From the IMG/VR virus record IMGVR_UViG_3300027833_000111, positions 1 to 38,443 of that record: a stretch of 38,443 nucleotides of DNA; one strand, 5' to 3'. Below the pieces are notes generated by a model. It saw nothing but the letters and a program-made list of their open reading frames with translations. It was not told the origin of the DNA and did no database searches. Source of the DNA: a virus. Within the stretch, counting starts at the first letter, position 1, and each line of letters begins with the position of its first letter. Shown piece after piece: positions 8,466 to 23,400 of this stretch. Position numbers and translations under genes: made by a program.

Positions 8466-11400
8466 AGGTAGCTCCGATGTTCCGGCACGTAAGAATCTTG
8501 CAATACTATTATTAGACTCTCCTAAAGAATTGATACCTTCATTCCAAATTTTGCCTTGTTTCTTAATAATAGTAACCCGTGTTCCTTCAGTCGGTACTTG
8601 TGTTAAGTCTATTTGTTGTGCTTGTACATTAAATGTTACGTCTGCTGGGGTTTCATAATCGCCTTCTGGGCTATCTTGTTCAAATACTGGCAAAAATGAA
8701 CTAATACTATTCTTGCGCATACGCACTCCGCCAACAAAAACTTCTAATTCATTTATAGAACCAGTTACAGAGCTTACATCAAATAATGCTGTAGTGCCAT
8801 CTGCTGTAATATCTTGAATAATGTTATTGTCAATATACGGAATAGTTTTACTTATATTCTGATCAAATACTTTTGACTCAGCAGCATGTAAATCCTTAAC
8901 ACCTGTTCCTAATGTTCCTCTACGAAGTTGACGTAACAGATTACCTTCTTTAACAAAATATTCAATACGTTCGCCATTTATGAAAATTACGCCAGGTAAA
9001 TTCTGTCCCTTGTTTGGCTCACTTAGTGAACCGGCATCCTTTACTGTGATTCGTAAATCGTAGTAGTTTAGTGGTTCTTCTAATGTTGTTACTGACGCAT
9101 CAAGCCTCTTGTAATGAGTTCTATTTAATATATCTTTGAATTGTCTATATGCAAACTTCGAAGTACTTACATTAGCAGTAAAATGAACTATGTCAATTAA
9201 ATCATATTTTTCAGGTGTTGTTGCTAACTGAACTGTAGTATTATTATTTGTTAATACATAGTCAGTATCAGGAGTTAATAATTCTCCGTTTTTAACAACC
9301 CAAGCATATTTTGCATCAACCGCCGGCTTTCTTAATTTAATTTCGCCTACTGATAATCTATTGTAAGTATTATAATCTGCATTTTCTAACTGTAATGTTA
9401 CTCTTGATACAACATCATAATTAATACGCTCTATACCTAGCAAATCATGATTACTAAATTGGAATATTTCAACTATTGCAAAACCACCGGGTGCTGTGTT
9501 TAATGTTACAGTATTCGGTGATGTTAATGTATACTGGCCATCTGTAATTACATAAATTTCAACTATATCGCCTTCAAAACCTACATTATCATTTAGTATA
9601 ATACTACTATTAGCAATATCAAATCTCCAACTAACTGGTGTAAAAATTTCTTCTCCGTTTAAGAACACTTTTATATCGTTAGTAAGTAGAGAGCCTTGTG
9701 GTTGTTGAAATGTTTCTAATGCATATTCACGTTGGTTAGTTGCAGGAATTGTATATTGTATATTATAGCCTGGACTTAGAATATTATTTCCAACTTTTAC
9801 AATCAAGTTATGCTGTGTAGGTACAGTATAGAAAGGTGCTGACGATAATACAAAATCAACTTTTGACCCGGTGCCTGCAAACCTATCCTTTTTCATTTGG
9901 CTATAATTTACTTGTATTGTACTATCAAATAATGCATAGTAAACTAAATCTCCTTCTGTTGGTGCAGAGTCAAACGTAAATACAGCATTACCAGTTACTT
10001 CTGATTCATTAAATGCTACTGTTTGTCTTATACCATTAACACTAACAAACATATCTAAGTCAGTTTGAAATCTTACTCTAGTTTCAAACGAAGTAGTTGA
10101 ACCGTCTGCATTATATTCACCGTAATCTAAAATATTTTGTCCAGCTTGTGATACTGTTACAATACTAAGAATTGCTCCATCAACATAACTGCTGATATTA
10201 CTATTAATAGTTACTGTACTATTTTTCCAATCAATAGTGTAATTGCCAGACTCTCTTGAAAGTATAGTATTGTTAATTTTAACAATAATAGAATCTATAT
10301 TACTAGGAGTAATATTCAAGTCATATGTTGTAACAGATGTATCTATGTAATAACTTTGACTATCAATTTTTCCTTGGCCATCTGAATCTCTAGTGTATAC
10401 TTTAATATCTAATGTATCAAATATTTGTCCAGGTACAAGTTCTTCAGGTCCTGCCATTGCTGCTTCGGATATAAATCCGTCACCATCGGTAATTATATCT
10501 TCTGCCGCTGTACCCGAAGCAGTAGTGTACAAAAGATCGCCGCCGGAAAGTGCAGTATCATAACCCGCTGGGTCCGGTATCACACTTCCGTCACTTGTTG
10601 ATTTTCTTACAACAAATATGTCACCATCGACTATGCTTATTCCTAAATCTTGCACATAAATTATGTCAGTTGTTCCGTCACCTGTGATGCTATTTGTAAT
10701 AGCATTTACATTAGTTGCAGTTCCTAAACTAAAGTTAGGATCATCGATTCGAACATTGTTCTTATAAAGGTTATAAACAGTGCCACTTTCTAATGGAGTA
10801 GTTAATTGTACTGCAATTGTAGAGCCATCTGCTGTAAATACTTGGTCTTCGTATGTGTTATCAAATTGATCCCATTGATCAATAAACCAACCTTTTGTAT
10901 CCCAACCCGATACTCCTTGGAAATCAAAACTGCGTACTTCAACACCGCCATAATCAATGCCTGTCATTAGCTGATTTAGATCTTTACTATACATCTCTGA
11001 GTTAGGATAGTAAGAATGTAAAATTCTATCTTCAGCACTAAGCATACTTAACGGTAATTGATATTTAACTTCAATTACAGCATTTAATTTAGGCGGTTTT
11101 GCAAATACAATTCTTCCTTTTTCTCTTGTATAGGTTGATGTATTATCTTCAAAATTAGTATATGTATACTTACTACGCAATTGTTCAATATTATCAACTA
11201 ATACCTGTATAGTAGAATTATCAAAATCCATTGGATAAGGAAGATCAAAGGTTGTGTTATCGCCTGTTCCGGTATGCAACATTTGTTTTGCAATATTGTC
11301 ATAAACATATTGTCCACTTAATCTGTCAAATTTAACTCTTATATGAGGATTGCGTACAAGTCCATTACCAAGTATTGCAGTAGCTTTGGCTAGCGTAGAT

Positions 11401-14400
11401 ATCTCATTTTGGGGGCCTTCGATTATTACTAACGGAGCAGTAACATATCCAGTTCCTGAATTAGTAACAATGATTTTTGTTATCTTACCATATGCTAAGA
11501 CAGCTTTAGCTGTTGCTCCGATTCCGCCACCGCCTTCAAATCTCACAGTTGGAACAAATGTGTATCCGCTTCCTAGATCACTGATTTTAACTTCAACAAT
11601 TTTGTAACCTAGATTGTCTAACCAATGTTTTCTAGGATATATTGTAGTGTTATCATCTGCGCCTACAATAACATTACTATCAATATTAGCAACACTCGGT
11701 GTTATTGTTCCTGTTATATTATTGTAATAAGGTGCAAGATCAAAGTCAGTAACACTACTAGATGTATTGTCTAAACTTTGATAACTATCAATAAATTGTC
11801 TTACCTTAGTACTGTAAGGCTTAACTTCATTAACATAACTTTCAAAATCTGACAAGTTACTATATTTAAATGTAGTATCTTGTGAAAGATTACCTAATTT
11901 GTGTGTTGCAGATATAAAGCTTGTTTTAAACATCCAGTCAACATTAGGCTGTTCTGAAAGAATATATCGTAATGTTGCAAAAAATAGCTGATTATACTCT
12001 AATTCTAAGTCTCCAATAAATATATTATCTCTTAATGCTTCAAAGATTATTCTCAATTCTTTTACAGGGTTATTGTCATAAAATACACTATCAAAACTGT
12101 TGTTATCGTATCCTGTTGTGTTTTTAGCATAATCATATAAACTATCGTTAAACTGGATAGAGCCGTTTTGTCTACCAATGGTTTTATAGTTTATTGTATA
12201 ATCTTCTGTATTTTGATTAGATTCTTTTTCTAATAGTAGCCAGCCGCCTGTACCAACATTGTTAATTTTAACAGTATTGCCAACGATGTCGTCGATTGTA
12301 CTAAGTTCATAAGAATTATTAACAGTATAATTAACTTCAGTAAACTGATTATAACCAGTAGAGTACCAGTCAATATAATTCCAATAATTTGATACATTAT
12401 AATCCTGTACTGATGTTCTAAACCAAGAGTTAGATGCTACGTTCCAGTTATATAATGACCATTTGTTAAATGAAGTACTATCCGATTCTACTAATACTGT
12501 GAATTTTCTAACATTTAATATTGTTGTGTCAGTATAATCATTACCTTGTGTTAATACTTCTACATTATCAATTTGTCCAAGATTATTTATAGTAATACCT
12601 AAAGTTGCTCCGTTACCTGTACCTTCAAATTGATACGAAGGAGCAATTTTATAACCTCTACCCGGATTAGTTATTGCAACACGAATAACTCTACCATTAA
12701 CTACTATTGGAGTTAATACTGCTGGTGTTAGTTTGTTTGTGCTAATAAATTCAAGTTCTTCAAAAGTATCAATCTTTAGATCATAAAGATTGCTTATAGC
12801 AGTAGGTAGTTCATCTTTTAATAAAAGAGAATTAATATTATATTCGTCAACAATCAATGTATTTAATAATACCGAATTTACTCTTTCGATAGTTTGTTTT
12901 AATGCTTCGACTCTGTTAACAAACATTCCTTGTCTTGGGCGATTTTGTATACCTTGGCGCTTGGCTACAGGAATTTTAGGATCTGGTACAATTCTGTTAT
13001 TGCTGTCAAATCCAATTAAACTATCAAACCACTTACGCTCGATATCGTAATTAGGCTTACTTGTAGGTAAACTATCTGATATTAACTGATATTGGGCATG
13101 CTCGTTTTGAGAATTATTTGGCCCTGTTGAATATCGAATATTTAATACTAAATCGTCTGATGTAATTAAGTTATCAAAATTATTTAATACTATCTTATCT
13201 TTACTAATAAAACTAATATATCTATATCCGTTTTCTCTCGGTGATTGTATTAAATTACGAATATTAGCGCAATTAATTTTACGATTTTTAGCTACAGGAA
13301 TAGTAAGTTTATTTTCAACCCAGAAATAATACTTTGTATCAAAGGTTTGACTTATGTCATCGTAAGATAATTTAGCACTATATTTTGTATCACCGTATAA
13401 TGCTATGCCACTTATACCCAAAGCAATGCCGTTATCAGTGTCAGCTAGTTGATTCCATTGACTTGGTAAATAATCACTTTCTACCCATTCGTATATATCA
13501 ATCGACGCACCTGGTAATAATGTATTCCATCCATTACTTTGGAATGTTGTAGATCCTTGGTAAACATTGCTAAATCTAGCATTATTAATATTCCACCAAA
13601 TTTGACCAACATGCGACTTACCCCAATGTGTTGATGGAGAAACTGTTATATCATCTAACTGGCCTACATTATATGATGCAGGATCTTGTGGCGTTTTAAA
13701 TGTAATTTCTTGATCTGCTACTCCTGCAATTTTTCCTTGTACAGGATCAATGTAATCTATATAAGAAACTATTTGATTAGTTCGCTTGTTATATAAAAAT
13801 ACCCCTTGTATTTTAGAAACATCAACAGGCGTTACACTATATCTTAGTGAATTCCATGATTTTTTATTTTTTGTTTTACGATAATCTAAAACTGCACCTT
13901 TATAATCGCTACTAGCAAAATTTGGAATTCCTGTATAGATATGGTTATCGTTAATTAATAAATTTTTACCAAAATCAATTTGCGCATCTTTAAATAATAA
14001 CTGTTCAGAATAGATTAATGTGTCTTGTACATTTTCATATACATATATTGTACCTTTATCTATTTTTATATTATTAAACGAAGTAAACTTATTGTCAAAT
14101 GTAGTTTCAGCACGTTCGTCTGATGCAGTATCTAAAACATAAGATTGATCTGATAATAGTTTAGTGTACGTGTCAAATCTTGTTGGTATAATCTGGTCGC
14201 CGTTTTGACTCGATATCACTAAACCTTCGTTGCCAAATGCAATAGAGTATCCAAATTTTTCAATTTGTTCGTTATTTGGAGATGTAATTACAGTATTTGG
14301 TGTAGTTATTGTATTACTATTAACTACATCAACTGTTCCAAATTTTTCTGTTGTTGAATTATAGTTATAAATCCAAACAGCGCCTTGATCTTTACTAATT

Positions 14401-17400
14401 TGATCATCTAACGGAACACTTACTGCTATTTTATTTCCTTCTGGATTTAATACAACTGTATCTGCCCAGCGGTTCTTGTCTATCAAAATATTCGGTGTAG
14501 CAGCATTATCATCGTGATCTTGTAATTCAAAACTTGACTCAGGAGCATCAATTACTTGACTTAGTACATACTTCTTATTATCAAGTCTATAAATTGCTAA
14601 TTGCGTTTGGTAAGAACTATCCGATAATTCTAATTTAGTTGTTACTACTAATACTTGCGCATCATCACTTAAATCAAAATTTTCAGCAAACTGTGATATA
14701 TTTGTTGCAGGATCATATGATAGTTCATTATAATATGTATCTAGTGTTAGATTTGGTAACAATCCTAAATAATCAATCTTACCATTAACTACTTCCCAAG
14801 ACGTATTTAAACTAGACGGAATCTCTGAGCCTTTTGATATGTTTGTAGTTGCTTCATAAATTATATCAAGATAATTTACAATATCACCCATTCTATAGCT
14901 AATAGAATTATCAAATGTACCTCTAAAGTTTTCGTCTTTAGCTCTCTTCCAACTGATATTGGTCCAATATATAGTATCACTAATATTGTTTTGCGTAACC
15001 GGAACTACTTTACGTGCAATATAATAATTATCTTTCCATATTACAACATCACCAATTTCATAAGATGTACTAAGTTTGTGTAATCCTTTCAAAGAACTGC
15101 TAGAAGGTACGCCATGTTTATATATTTCAATAGCGCCCGGATTTTGTCTCCATTCTAAATTTGTATCTCTTGCAGAGCCTGTAGGTTTATTGGACACCAT
15201 TAAAGTATAATCGTTACCAGTTTGATTTATTTTAACTTGCGAACCAAATCTTTTATCTGCTTGTGCATATTCTGAAACTAATGTTAATTGATACTGATAA
15301 ACTCCGTTAAAGTCTTTCCTATAAATTGATACAGCACCTTGATTTAGCGATCCTGGTGTACCAGTTTTATCTGCCGGAATATTATAAATTTGAGTGTAAT
15401 CTTTGTTTGTAGTATACGGCGGATTAGCAGCTCTAGATATACCAGTAATGATATCTTCATTATAAAAATAGTATTCTTGATCAGTAATTGGAACAACATT
15501 ATCCCAAGTTAATGAATCTGAGAACGGAGTTTCAGTATCTACAACAATTAGTTTACCAATTAAATTTGTTCCTAGAACAATATCATTATTAATGTCTAAA
15601 ATTGTACCAATGTCTTGATCAGGATCTGTATTAGATCGTGACAATCTTCTAATTTCAAATTTACCAATATTAGTTAATTGTTCAAAAGATCCGCCAACTG
15701 TTATATCTAATCTATCAGTTGGTTCTTTTTCTTCAAATTGTGCTTGTGTTAGTACATTAACATACACTCGAACTTTATTAAAGTTTCTTTGATAAAACAT
15801 TACTTCAGCAGCACTTGTAATTGTACTAGTTCTAGCAAGTCCCCCTTGTCCATCTCTAGGAATCTGTACATCAACTAAAATATCACCAATTACTGGTTCA
15901 AATACGTTACCTTGGAAATCAAATTCAGTAAAATCAAAATCAATGTATCCGTCCCATATGTCTTGTACAACAATATCAGTACCTGTAATAAGACTAGCAG
16001 CGAAGCCAGTTTGAGCTATATCAAATTCTTTATTATCAAAATACTTAATATTAATTTTTGTTGGTGTAGCAGAATTTGGACCATTTTCTAAAAATCTAGG
16101 ATATATTATATTTGAATAATCTTTTGATGTACGAATTACATATCTACTACTTGGTATAGCAACTTCAATTCCTCCATTGTCGCCTGTATAAGATAAATGG
16201 TTTATAAAACTTACTTGATTTTTATTAGTAACGTATGCGCCGATATCGCTGATCGTATCTTGAATATTGCTATATGCATTTAGTAATTGTTGTTGCTCAA
16301 CATCTTCTCTTTTACGAATATCAGAGTATACTAATCCTCTACCAACATCATAATATTTGCTGTTGTTAGAATATGTAAACGTATTGCCCGAAATAACCTC
16401 TGCCGATTGTGGAGTTGGATCTTGACCTATTTCATATGTTTTAAACAGCCAGTATCCGGAAACACCTTCACTAGTATTATACGTATCTGCTTCTGAATAA
16501 AATCCTACAAAGTCATTTCTATTATTAAATAGTTCACCTAATATAGTAAACACACCATTAGTGTTTATTAGATAAACAACTGCACTATCTCTAAATGTAG
16601 ACACATAATATACTTCTGCAGAACCAGTGTCAGTTTGTACAATTTCGCCTTTAGTTGGCAATGTTACATAAGTTTCAATAAAGAAAATATGATCTATTTT
16701 TTGTTGTATAATATGTTCAGTGGATAAAAATGTACTGGATATTTCTGGTATAACGTTATCAAACGGAAGATATATATCTAGTGTTGGATACGCAAAGCTG
16801 CGTTTGTTCCAATATAAACTTACTCTATCACCAAGGATATCGTCTAAAGTTCCTGAAGTTCCGTTATACATATCCTTAGGAGCTTTTACTAAAAAGTGAT
16901 CTACAACATTGTTAGGCAATCCAGGATCGCCTGCGACTAATAATGTTAATGATGTTGAATCAGAATCTGATTGCTCAGATATATTAATATAAGAATCAAA
17001 ACTTGAAAACGATTCTGCTTCAATAGCAGGAAGAATTTCTCTATTTGCTTTCCATAAACTTTCTTTGTATTTTACAATTTGTCCTTTTGTATAATTTTGT
17101 TGAGAACTGAAATCTCCAGTAAATTTAGTTTTTACGTTACTTGCTTTAGGAATGCCTACTACTAAATATTCACCATCGGGCGAAACATCAATGCTTTCGC
17201 CAAAGTTACTATTGGCTGGATCATACAATGTAGCTGGAGAATCAATAACTATCCAATATGTTGAAATTTCAGTGTCATCAAACTGTGCTGAACTAGTGTG
17301 CGTTATAGAAGTAGTATAATAAGTTCTAGAACTATCAAGGTCATAAACTACGTTATCACCTTTATAGAATATAGTATTTGGTTTCCATGGCAGTATAGTA

Positions 17401-20400
17401 TCTGGTGGAAATATTTCTTGATCAATTGCTAATTCTGACGATTCATTAGTTCTTCTATAATAATTGATTTTACCGTTACCATTACTAGCTGAAGATACAA
17501 AGAAGTTTCTATTATCACTAGTAACTGACATGCTCTCTGAAAACTCTTGTAGTTCTCCGGTAAATATCTCGTTATTAACTATAGTTTGATTTCTTTTATA
17601 TACACTTTTATTTTCTAAAACTGTCCAATCATCATTATAATTTTCAATCCAAAATCTTTGTCCTTGATACAATTTATCTTGTGCTAATAAATTTGCTTCT
17701 TCGACTGTTGCTACACGTACCGAACGTAATTTAGTTAATAAAAAGTCTTTTCCTATAAACGAATCAGGAGTTGTGTCTGTAGATAGTCTAATGGTAATTT
17801 TATTAAGAATAACACTTTCAACAACATATAGTCCTTCTAGATTAAATTCTTCAGCAGCACGTATACCAATAATATCAAGCGGCTTTACTAAGCCACCTGC
17901 CCAACGATTTACTGTCAACTCTATCAAAGGATCTCCTGTAATATCAGATCTTTGATTTTTATTTTCTAATACAGTTACAGATGTTTCGAGACTAATGTGT
18001 TGGTACACATTCCATGGGTTTTCACCTAGCTCTGTTACCCAAATATAATCACCAAGGCCTAGTAAATTAACATTACCCAATGGTAATTCGTTACTAGAAC
18101 TAGCTACAAATGAGACATCTTCTTCTCTTACAAATCCGCCAGTCTTAATTACTTCATTTTTAACTTCTTTAGTTGGGAACGGTGCATGGTTGTAGTCTAA
18201 AGGCTTGTCATATACTTCGTGTTCTAAAATTCTATAATGTTTGTCAAAATTAGTTGCTGGTAAACTAGTAACTAATTCAATTGCTTGCGGTGATTCCTGA
18301 ACTTTACTTTCTTTAAGATTAAATTCAACCTGTTCAACATCGTTAGTTGCTCCAAAACGACCAACTTGTAATGCCCACTCTTCGTAAAACTCTAGTGTAT
18401 CTTTTCCAGCACTGCCTAATGCACTAAACATTTTTGATAATGCATTTTTTGTGCCTTTATCTTGTATAAATCCTTGATAAAACTTATATTGACTTACATC
18501 GTCAGGAATAATATTAGCAAGATACTGTCTTTTTTGAAATCCTGTAAAATGTTTTGCCATTTTTTGCAACTCGGGATCAAAACCTTGGGTATCTAAACTG
18601 TAAAAGTCAGTAAATTGATTTGTTCTATAATCAAAATTTGTAATTAATTCCGGTTCTGGTTTTTCATTAAGTCTAAACCATTTAGCAGTTTCAAAATCTG
18701 TTGTACCTGGAATATTTTCAGTTGCAACATAATAAAATTGTTTATATTTAACAAGACTACCAATTCCAAAATCTTTCCATTGAGCCCAATCTACAACTTT
18801 AGCATCGTCGTACACAAATCCTGGAATATTTAATCCACCAGACCAATCTGCTGCACGGTAGCCACTAACTTTAATACGCTCTTGTCTATATCCAGAACTA
18901 GGTTCAAATACAATGTCATTAAACACTGTCTTGTTATCAATTAATACTACATGTTCTCTTTGTACTAATGGTAGTGCAGCACTATATAATCCTTCTTCAG
19001 TGTTTACGGTTTCTATACCAAAACTATTTTTATCTCTCAATAGACTATTGAATTCGCTATTTAACGGTTCTCCGTTTGCTTGTAATATACTATAAGTGTA
19101 GAACGGATCGTTAATATCGTCTACAACAAAATATTCTTTACTAAAATTAAATTTATTAGCAGCTGGTGATATTGTTATAACTGTGCCTGTAGTCCAGCCT
19201 TGTGTTGTCCAGAATAAAAATTCTCTAGCACTTTGATCCCAATTATTAACTGTTCCGTCTAACTCAACAAAATTAAAATCAAAACCTAAATCATTTAATC
19301 TCTGACCGTATCCTAACAAAAAGTCAACTACATCTTGTGAGGTCTTAAGTGTTGATCCGTATGGTAATGAGTCAGTTATTGTTTGGTCAAAATTACGTTT
19401 AAATAATGCAGTTTTTCCGCCGACAATCGGTAATTCAGGAAGTTTTGCAAGATTGTCTGTACTAAATGAAGCAGCAGATGTAAATGTTTTTGTAACTCTA
19501 TAGTATATATTGTTATTTTCTATAATAGTATCTTTATAAAATATAGTAGACGAATTCCATTTTGAAGTTGTTTCGCTTATTCCTCCAACTGTTACTGGAA
19601 CTGTTTTCGAAGAAGTGATCGGTGCGTAATACTCAAAGAACGGATTTTGATTGTTATAACCTCTTACAACAAATCCGCTAGCTGTTTTTTCAATAATTAT
19701 ACCACTGTACACTGCTGACGCTTGTGGTGAACTCTTATTAAGAAATACTTGATAGTTTTCTTGCGGGATATAAATTCCGCCTTCGGATAAAAGTTGTTGT
19801 GGGCTACGACTATCAAGAATTAAATTTATTTTTTGTTTATCACTAAACCCGCCTAGTTTAAATCCTAACTGATTATTGATTGCTTTTAATTCATTTTGGT
19901 AATCTTGATAAACTGTTAGCACATTACTAGCAACTAGATTATAAATGTAATTTACAAATCCTGAAGTATTTACTCTAGTAGTAGCAGCAAAGGTATTAGG
20001 AAATTCTATATTATGAAGTGTTAAAAATTTGCCGGTTGTAGAATATACTTGCTGTCCGGCTAAGTTAGTTGTTATACGAGATACGTCAAATGCTTCTCCG
20101 ATTGTACTAGACGGCTTATTAAGCATTAAGCTCTTAACAATTGCAAAAGGATAGTTAGAACTTCTGCGCCATGCAGTTTCAACTGGTGCTTCGTCGCCAA
20201 AGCTAAAGTTTCCTGTACTTTGTCGTATAATAAACTGTTTTACATATCCACTTTCTTGAGGATGTTTTAATTTTCCTGCAGAATCAACTGGTATAAATCC
20301 TACTAAACCTGGTCTTGCATAATCTAAGGTATATCTAATATTGTTAGGTTCTGCTATCTTACCTTCTTGAATATCAGTCCAAAGTATTAAATTGTCCCTA

Positions 20401-23400
20401 GTATACGGTGCTGGACCGTATACTGTATTCCACCATAATGGTTTAATTTTAAATCCTTGTATTTCCCAAGGATGGCTATGTGGCCTATCAGTATCAAAGG
20501 CACGTTTATATACGCCTCGCCAAAAACCAGGAAGAGATTTACCAAATGGATTTACTGAAGATGAGTAATTAAACGTAAAAGGATTTAATCTATCATAAAA
20601 ATAATTATCAGTATAATCATTGTCTACATATGTTAACCACTGTGTAAAGTTAGATAGTAAACTACGGTCAACTTCTGTTTTTGTAAATTCGTTAGTTCTA
20701 AAATCTCCACCTACAAATTTATCAATATTAATAAGGTTATTATCATAATTTACTTTTATATTATTAAAGATTCGTTTTTCAATATCTAGTAATAGTTCAT
20801 CTCTAAAATCTAAGTATGCTCTAATATAACTACCATCATGTCCTCTAATAAAAGGAATACCTGTAGGATATGCATCATATTCTACATTATCAACAGTTCC
20901 AATTGAGCTACCGGTTGTAGGAATATAAAGTGTAATGTTTAGACCTTTAAACAAGTACGCATTTGATGTTCCTGTGCCGCCGCTAGCAGTATCGGCTGCA
21001 TTAGCTGCACTAATAGTGTTGTAAACCGGATAAAACCATCCTCTATTACCAGCATTAGTAAATCCAGATTCAACTTCTCCGTATATTTTATACGATTTAG
21101 ATTCTATCGGTTCAGCAGTTTGATACGTGTCGTCAATTGTAAGTTCAGGTGCAAACTTTGGATATATTCCTAATTTAGTAGGAGTTGGTGCAATAAACGT
21201 TCCGTCTGTACTTTCATATTCGTAAATGTCGATTATATCGTTTACTTGTTGATCTGAGTCAATAACTACATAACCATCTGCATCAAACGTGTAGTCTAAA
21301 TTATAAGACAATTGTTTAGAATTTAAATATACACTAACAGCATTAGACGATAGCTTATCTAAATCAAACGGCGCAGTTAATGCATAAGTTTTAATTCTAG
21401 AATCTAAAACAGTATATGTTATCTGATTTGATGGCCCGTGTGCTACCATGTCAGAAAAGTAAAACGGTTGTGTTTTAATTTTATCTTTATTAATTTCTTT
21501 TAAAATAAGGTCAACATGTTGTTTAGTTTCACCGTCAAATCCTAAAGATTCAGCAGTTTCTAAAAACACTCTTTTAAATTTAGAATATTCAGTGCTTGCA
21601 TAATCAAGAGACTTTGTTAAATTGTATTTTGTGTTTAACAAATGGTACAATGAAAGATTCAAAGGACTTTTGTGTTTAACAAATCTTTTACCAAATTTAT
21701 CTAGATTTCCTAAGTCACGTAAGTTACCTAAACCCGGAAATACTCCTTTAAAATTCGATAGTTCTCCAACCATACTATCAACATGATCAATAACTTCGCC
21801 TAAAGTAAATTCAGACATGTCTTGATTTAATGGATTTCTTTCTAAGTTAATAGGAAGTTCATAATAACCTTTACTGTTTTTACTAGATTTACTATATGCT
21901 TTAATAGTAACTACATCGTCAATATTAATATCATTATAAAATCTAACTATTGCAGATTCATTTATTCTATCAATTTCATAATTAGCTAATCGAAGCTGTA
22001 ATTTATTATTAACAAGTACAATAACTTGCAAATCATTTAAATTTCCTGCTTTATCAAAAACGTCAATTTCAAAATTATTAGTTATGTTATCAGTTGCGGT
22101 GTATTGTCTAACTACATATTGTTTACTTGCTACTGGGGTATTAGACCAACCATTAACATATGTAAACAAAGTTTTATTTTTATATTTTCTTAAATTTGCA
22201 GTATCTGTAGTAATATCAATAACAGTGTCATCGTTTTGTATACTGAATTTATCACTTAACAAATTAAATTCAAAAACAATATCTCCACTATTTTCTATTT
22301 TCTTATATGATAACGGAAATCCTAATTCAACATCATTATTACCGTCACCTTCTTTATACGAAAATATTTTTGTTCCTTTAAACGTAGTAGAATTAAATAC
22401 GTCTAAGTCCCCATATGCATTGCCATTTGGACAACATAGATCAAACAACGGAGGTTGATTAACTTTTGTTTTTTCTTGTGCGGATTTCCATTTATTATAA
22501 TAATAATGGAATGTTTTGCCGCCAAATTTATTACCTTGTTTAACAAAAACAGTTTCTAAATCTACAGGAATAGTATCTTCTGTTTCTACCAAACTGATTT
22601 GTCGAACATTGTTTATTGTACTAAATTTTACTTCGTATATTTTTCCGTTAACTCTGATATCAGTATCTGCTGCAAATAGTATTCTCATACCATTTGCTAA
22701 ATTAATACCATCTACACTATATCCTAACTCGCCTTCAATTGTAGAAAAGACATCTGTTGTGAAGAAATCAATTAGGTCAATATCAGTCTTTGCTTCAACT
22801 CCAAAATTAAATAATTTTAATCCTGCTTCAAATTCAATAATAGGACGTTTTGCTCTACCTGTTTCGTCAATGTCAATATCTAAATTATTATATTCATAAC
22901 TTTTAATTAATACATCTTTATGAAACCATTTGTTATAACGAGACCACGGATTTTTATCTATACTTGCTCGGTTAACTATTAAATAATCTTTATCTTGTGC
23001 AGATGCGCTTGCGTTTGCAAAAGGTAAATTATCGAACTGATCGCTATCAAACGGAATAAGTATGTTTTCACTATATGCTGCTGGAATAATTAAGTCTTTT
23101 TCGTTTATTAAAACAATTTTATCACCAACACCTTCGACATACCACTGATCCTGTGCATACGTTGTAGGCAAAACATTGCCTTGAAATTTTATTTTCATAC
23201 CATTTGAAAATATTACTCCGTTAGCACTAGTGTAATCTTTTTTACCTAAAATATCAGCAGCAACATCAAGTTTAGTATTTTCTTCAATATCATATAATTT
23301 TATATGACCGCTAGTGTCAATTGAATTTTTACTGATGTAGTAAAGATTATTAGGAGCATTTATAGGAATAGTAAACTCGATAATACCCTTTTCAATATAA

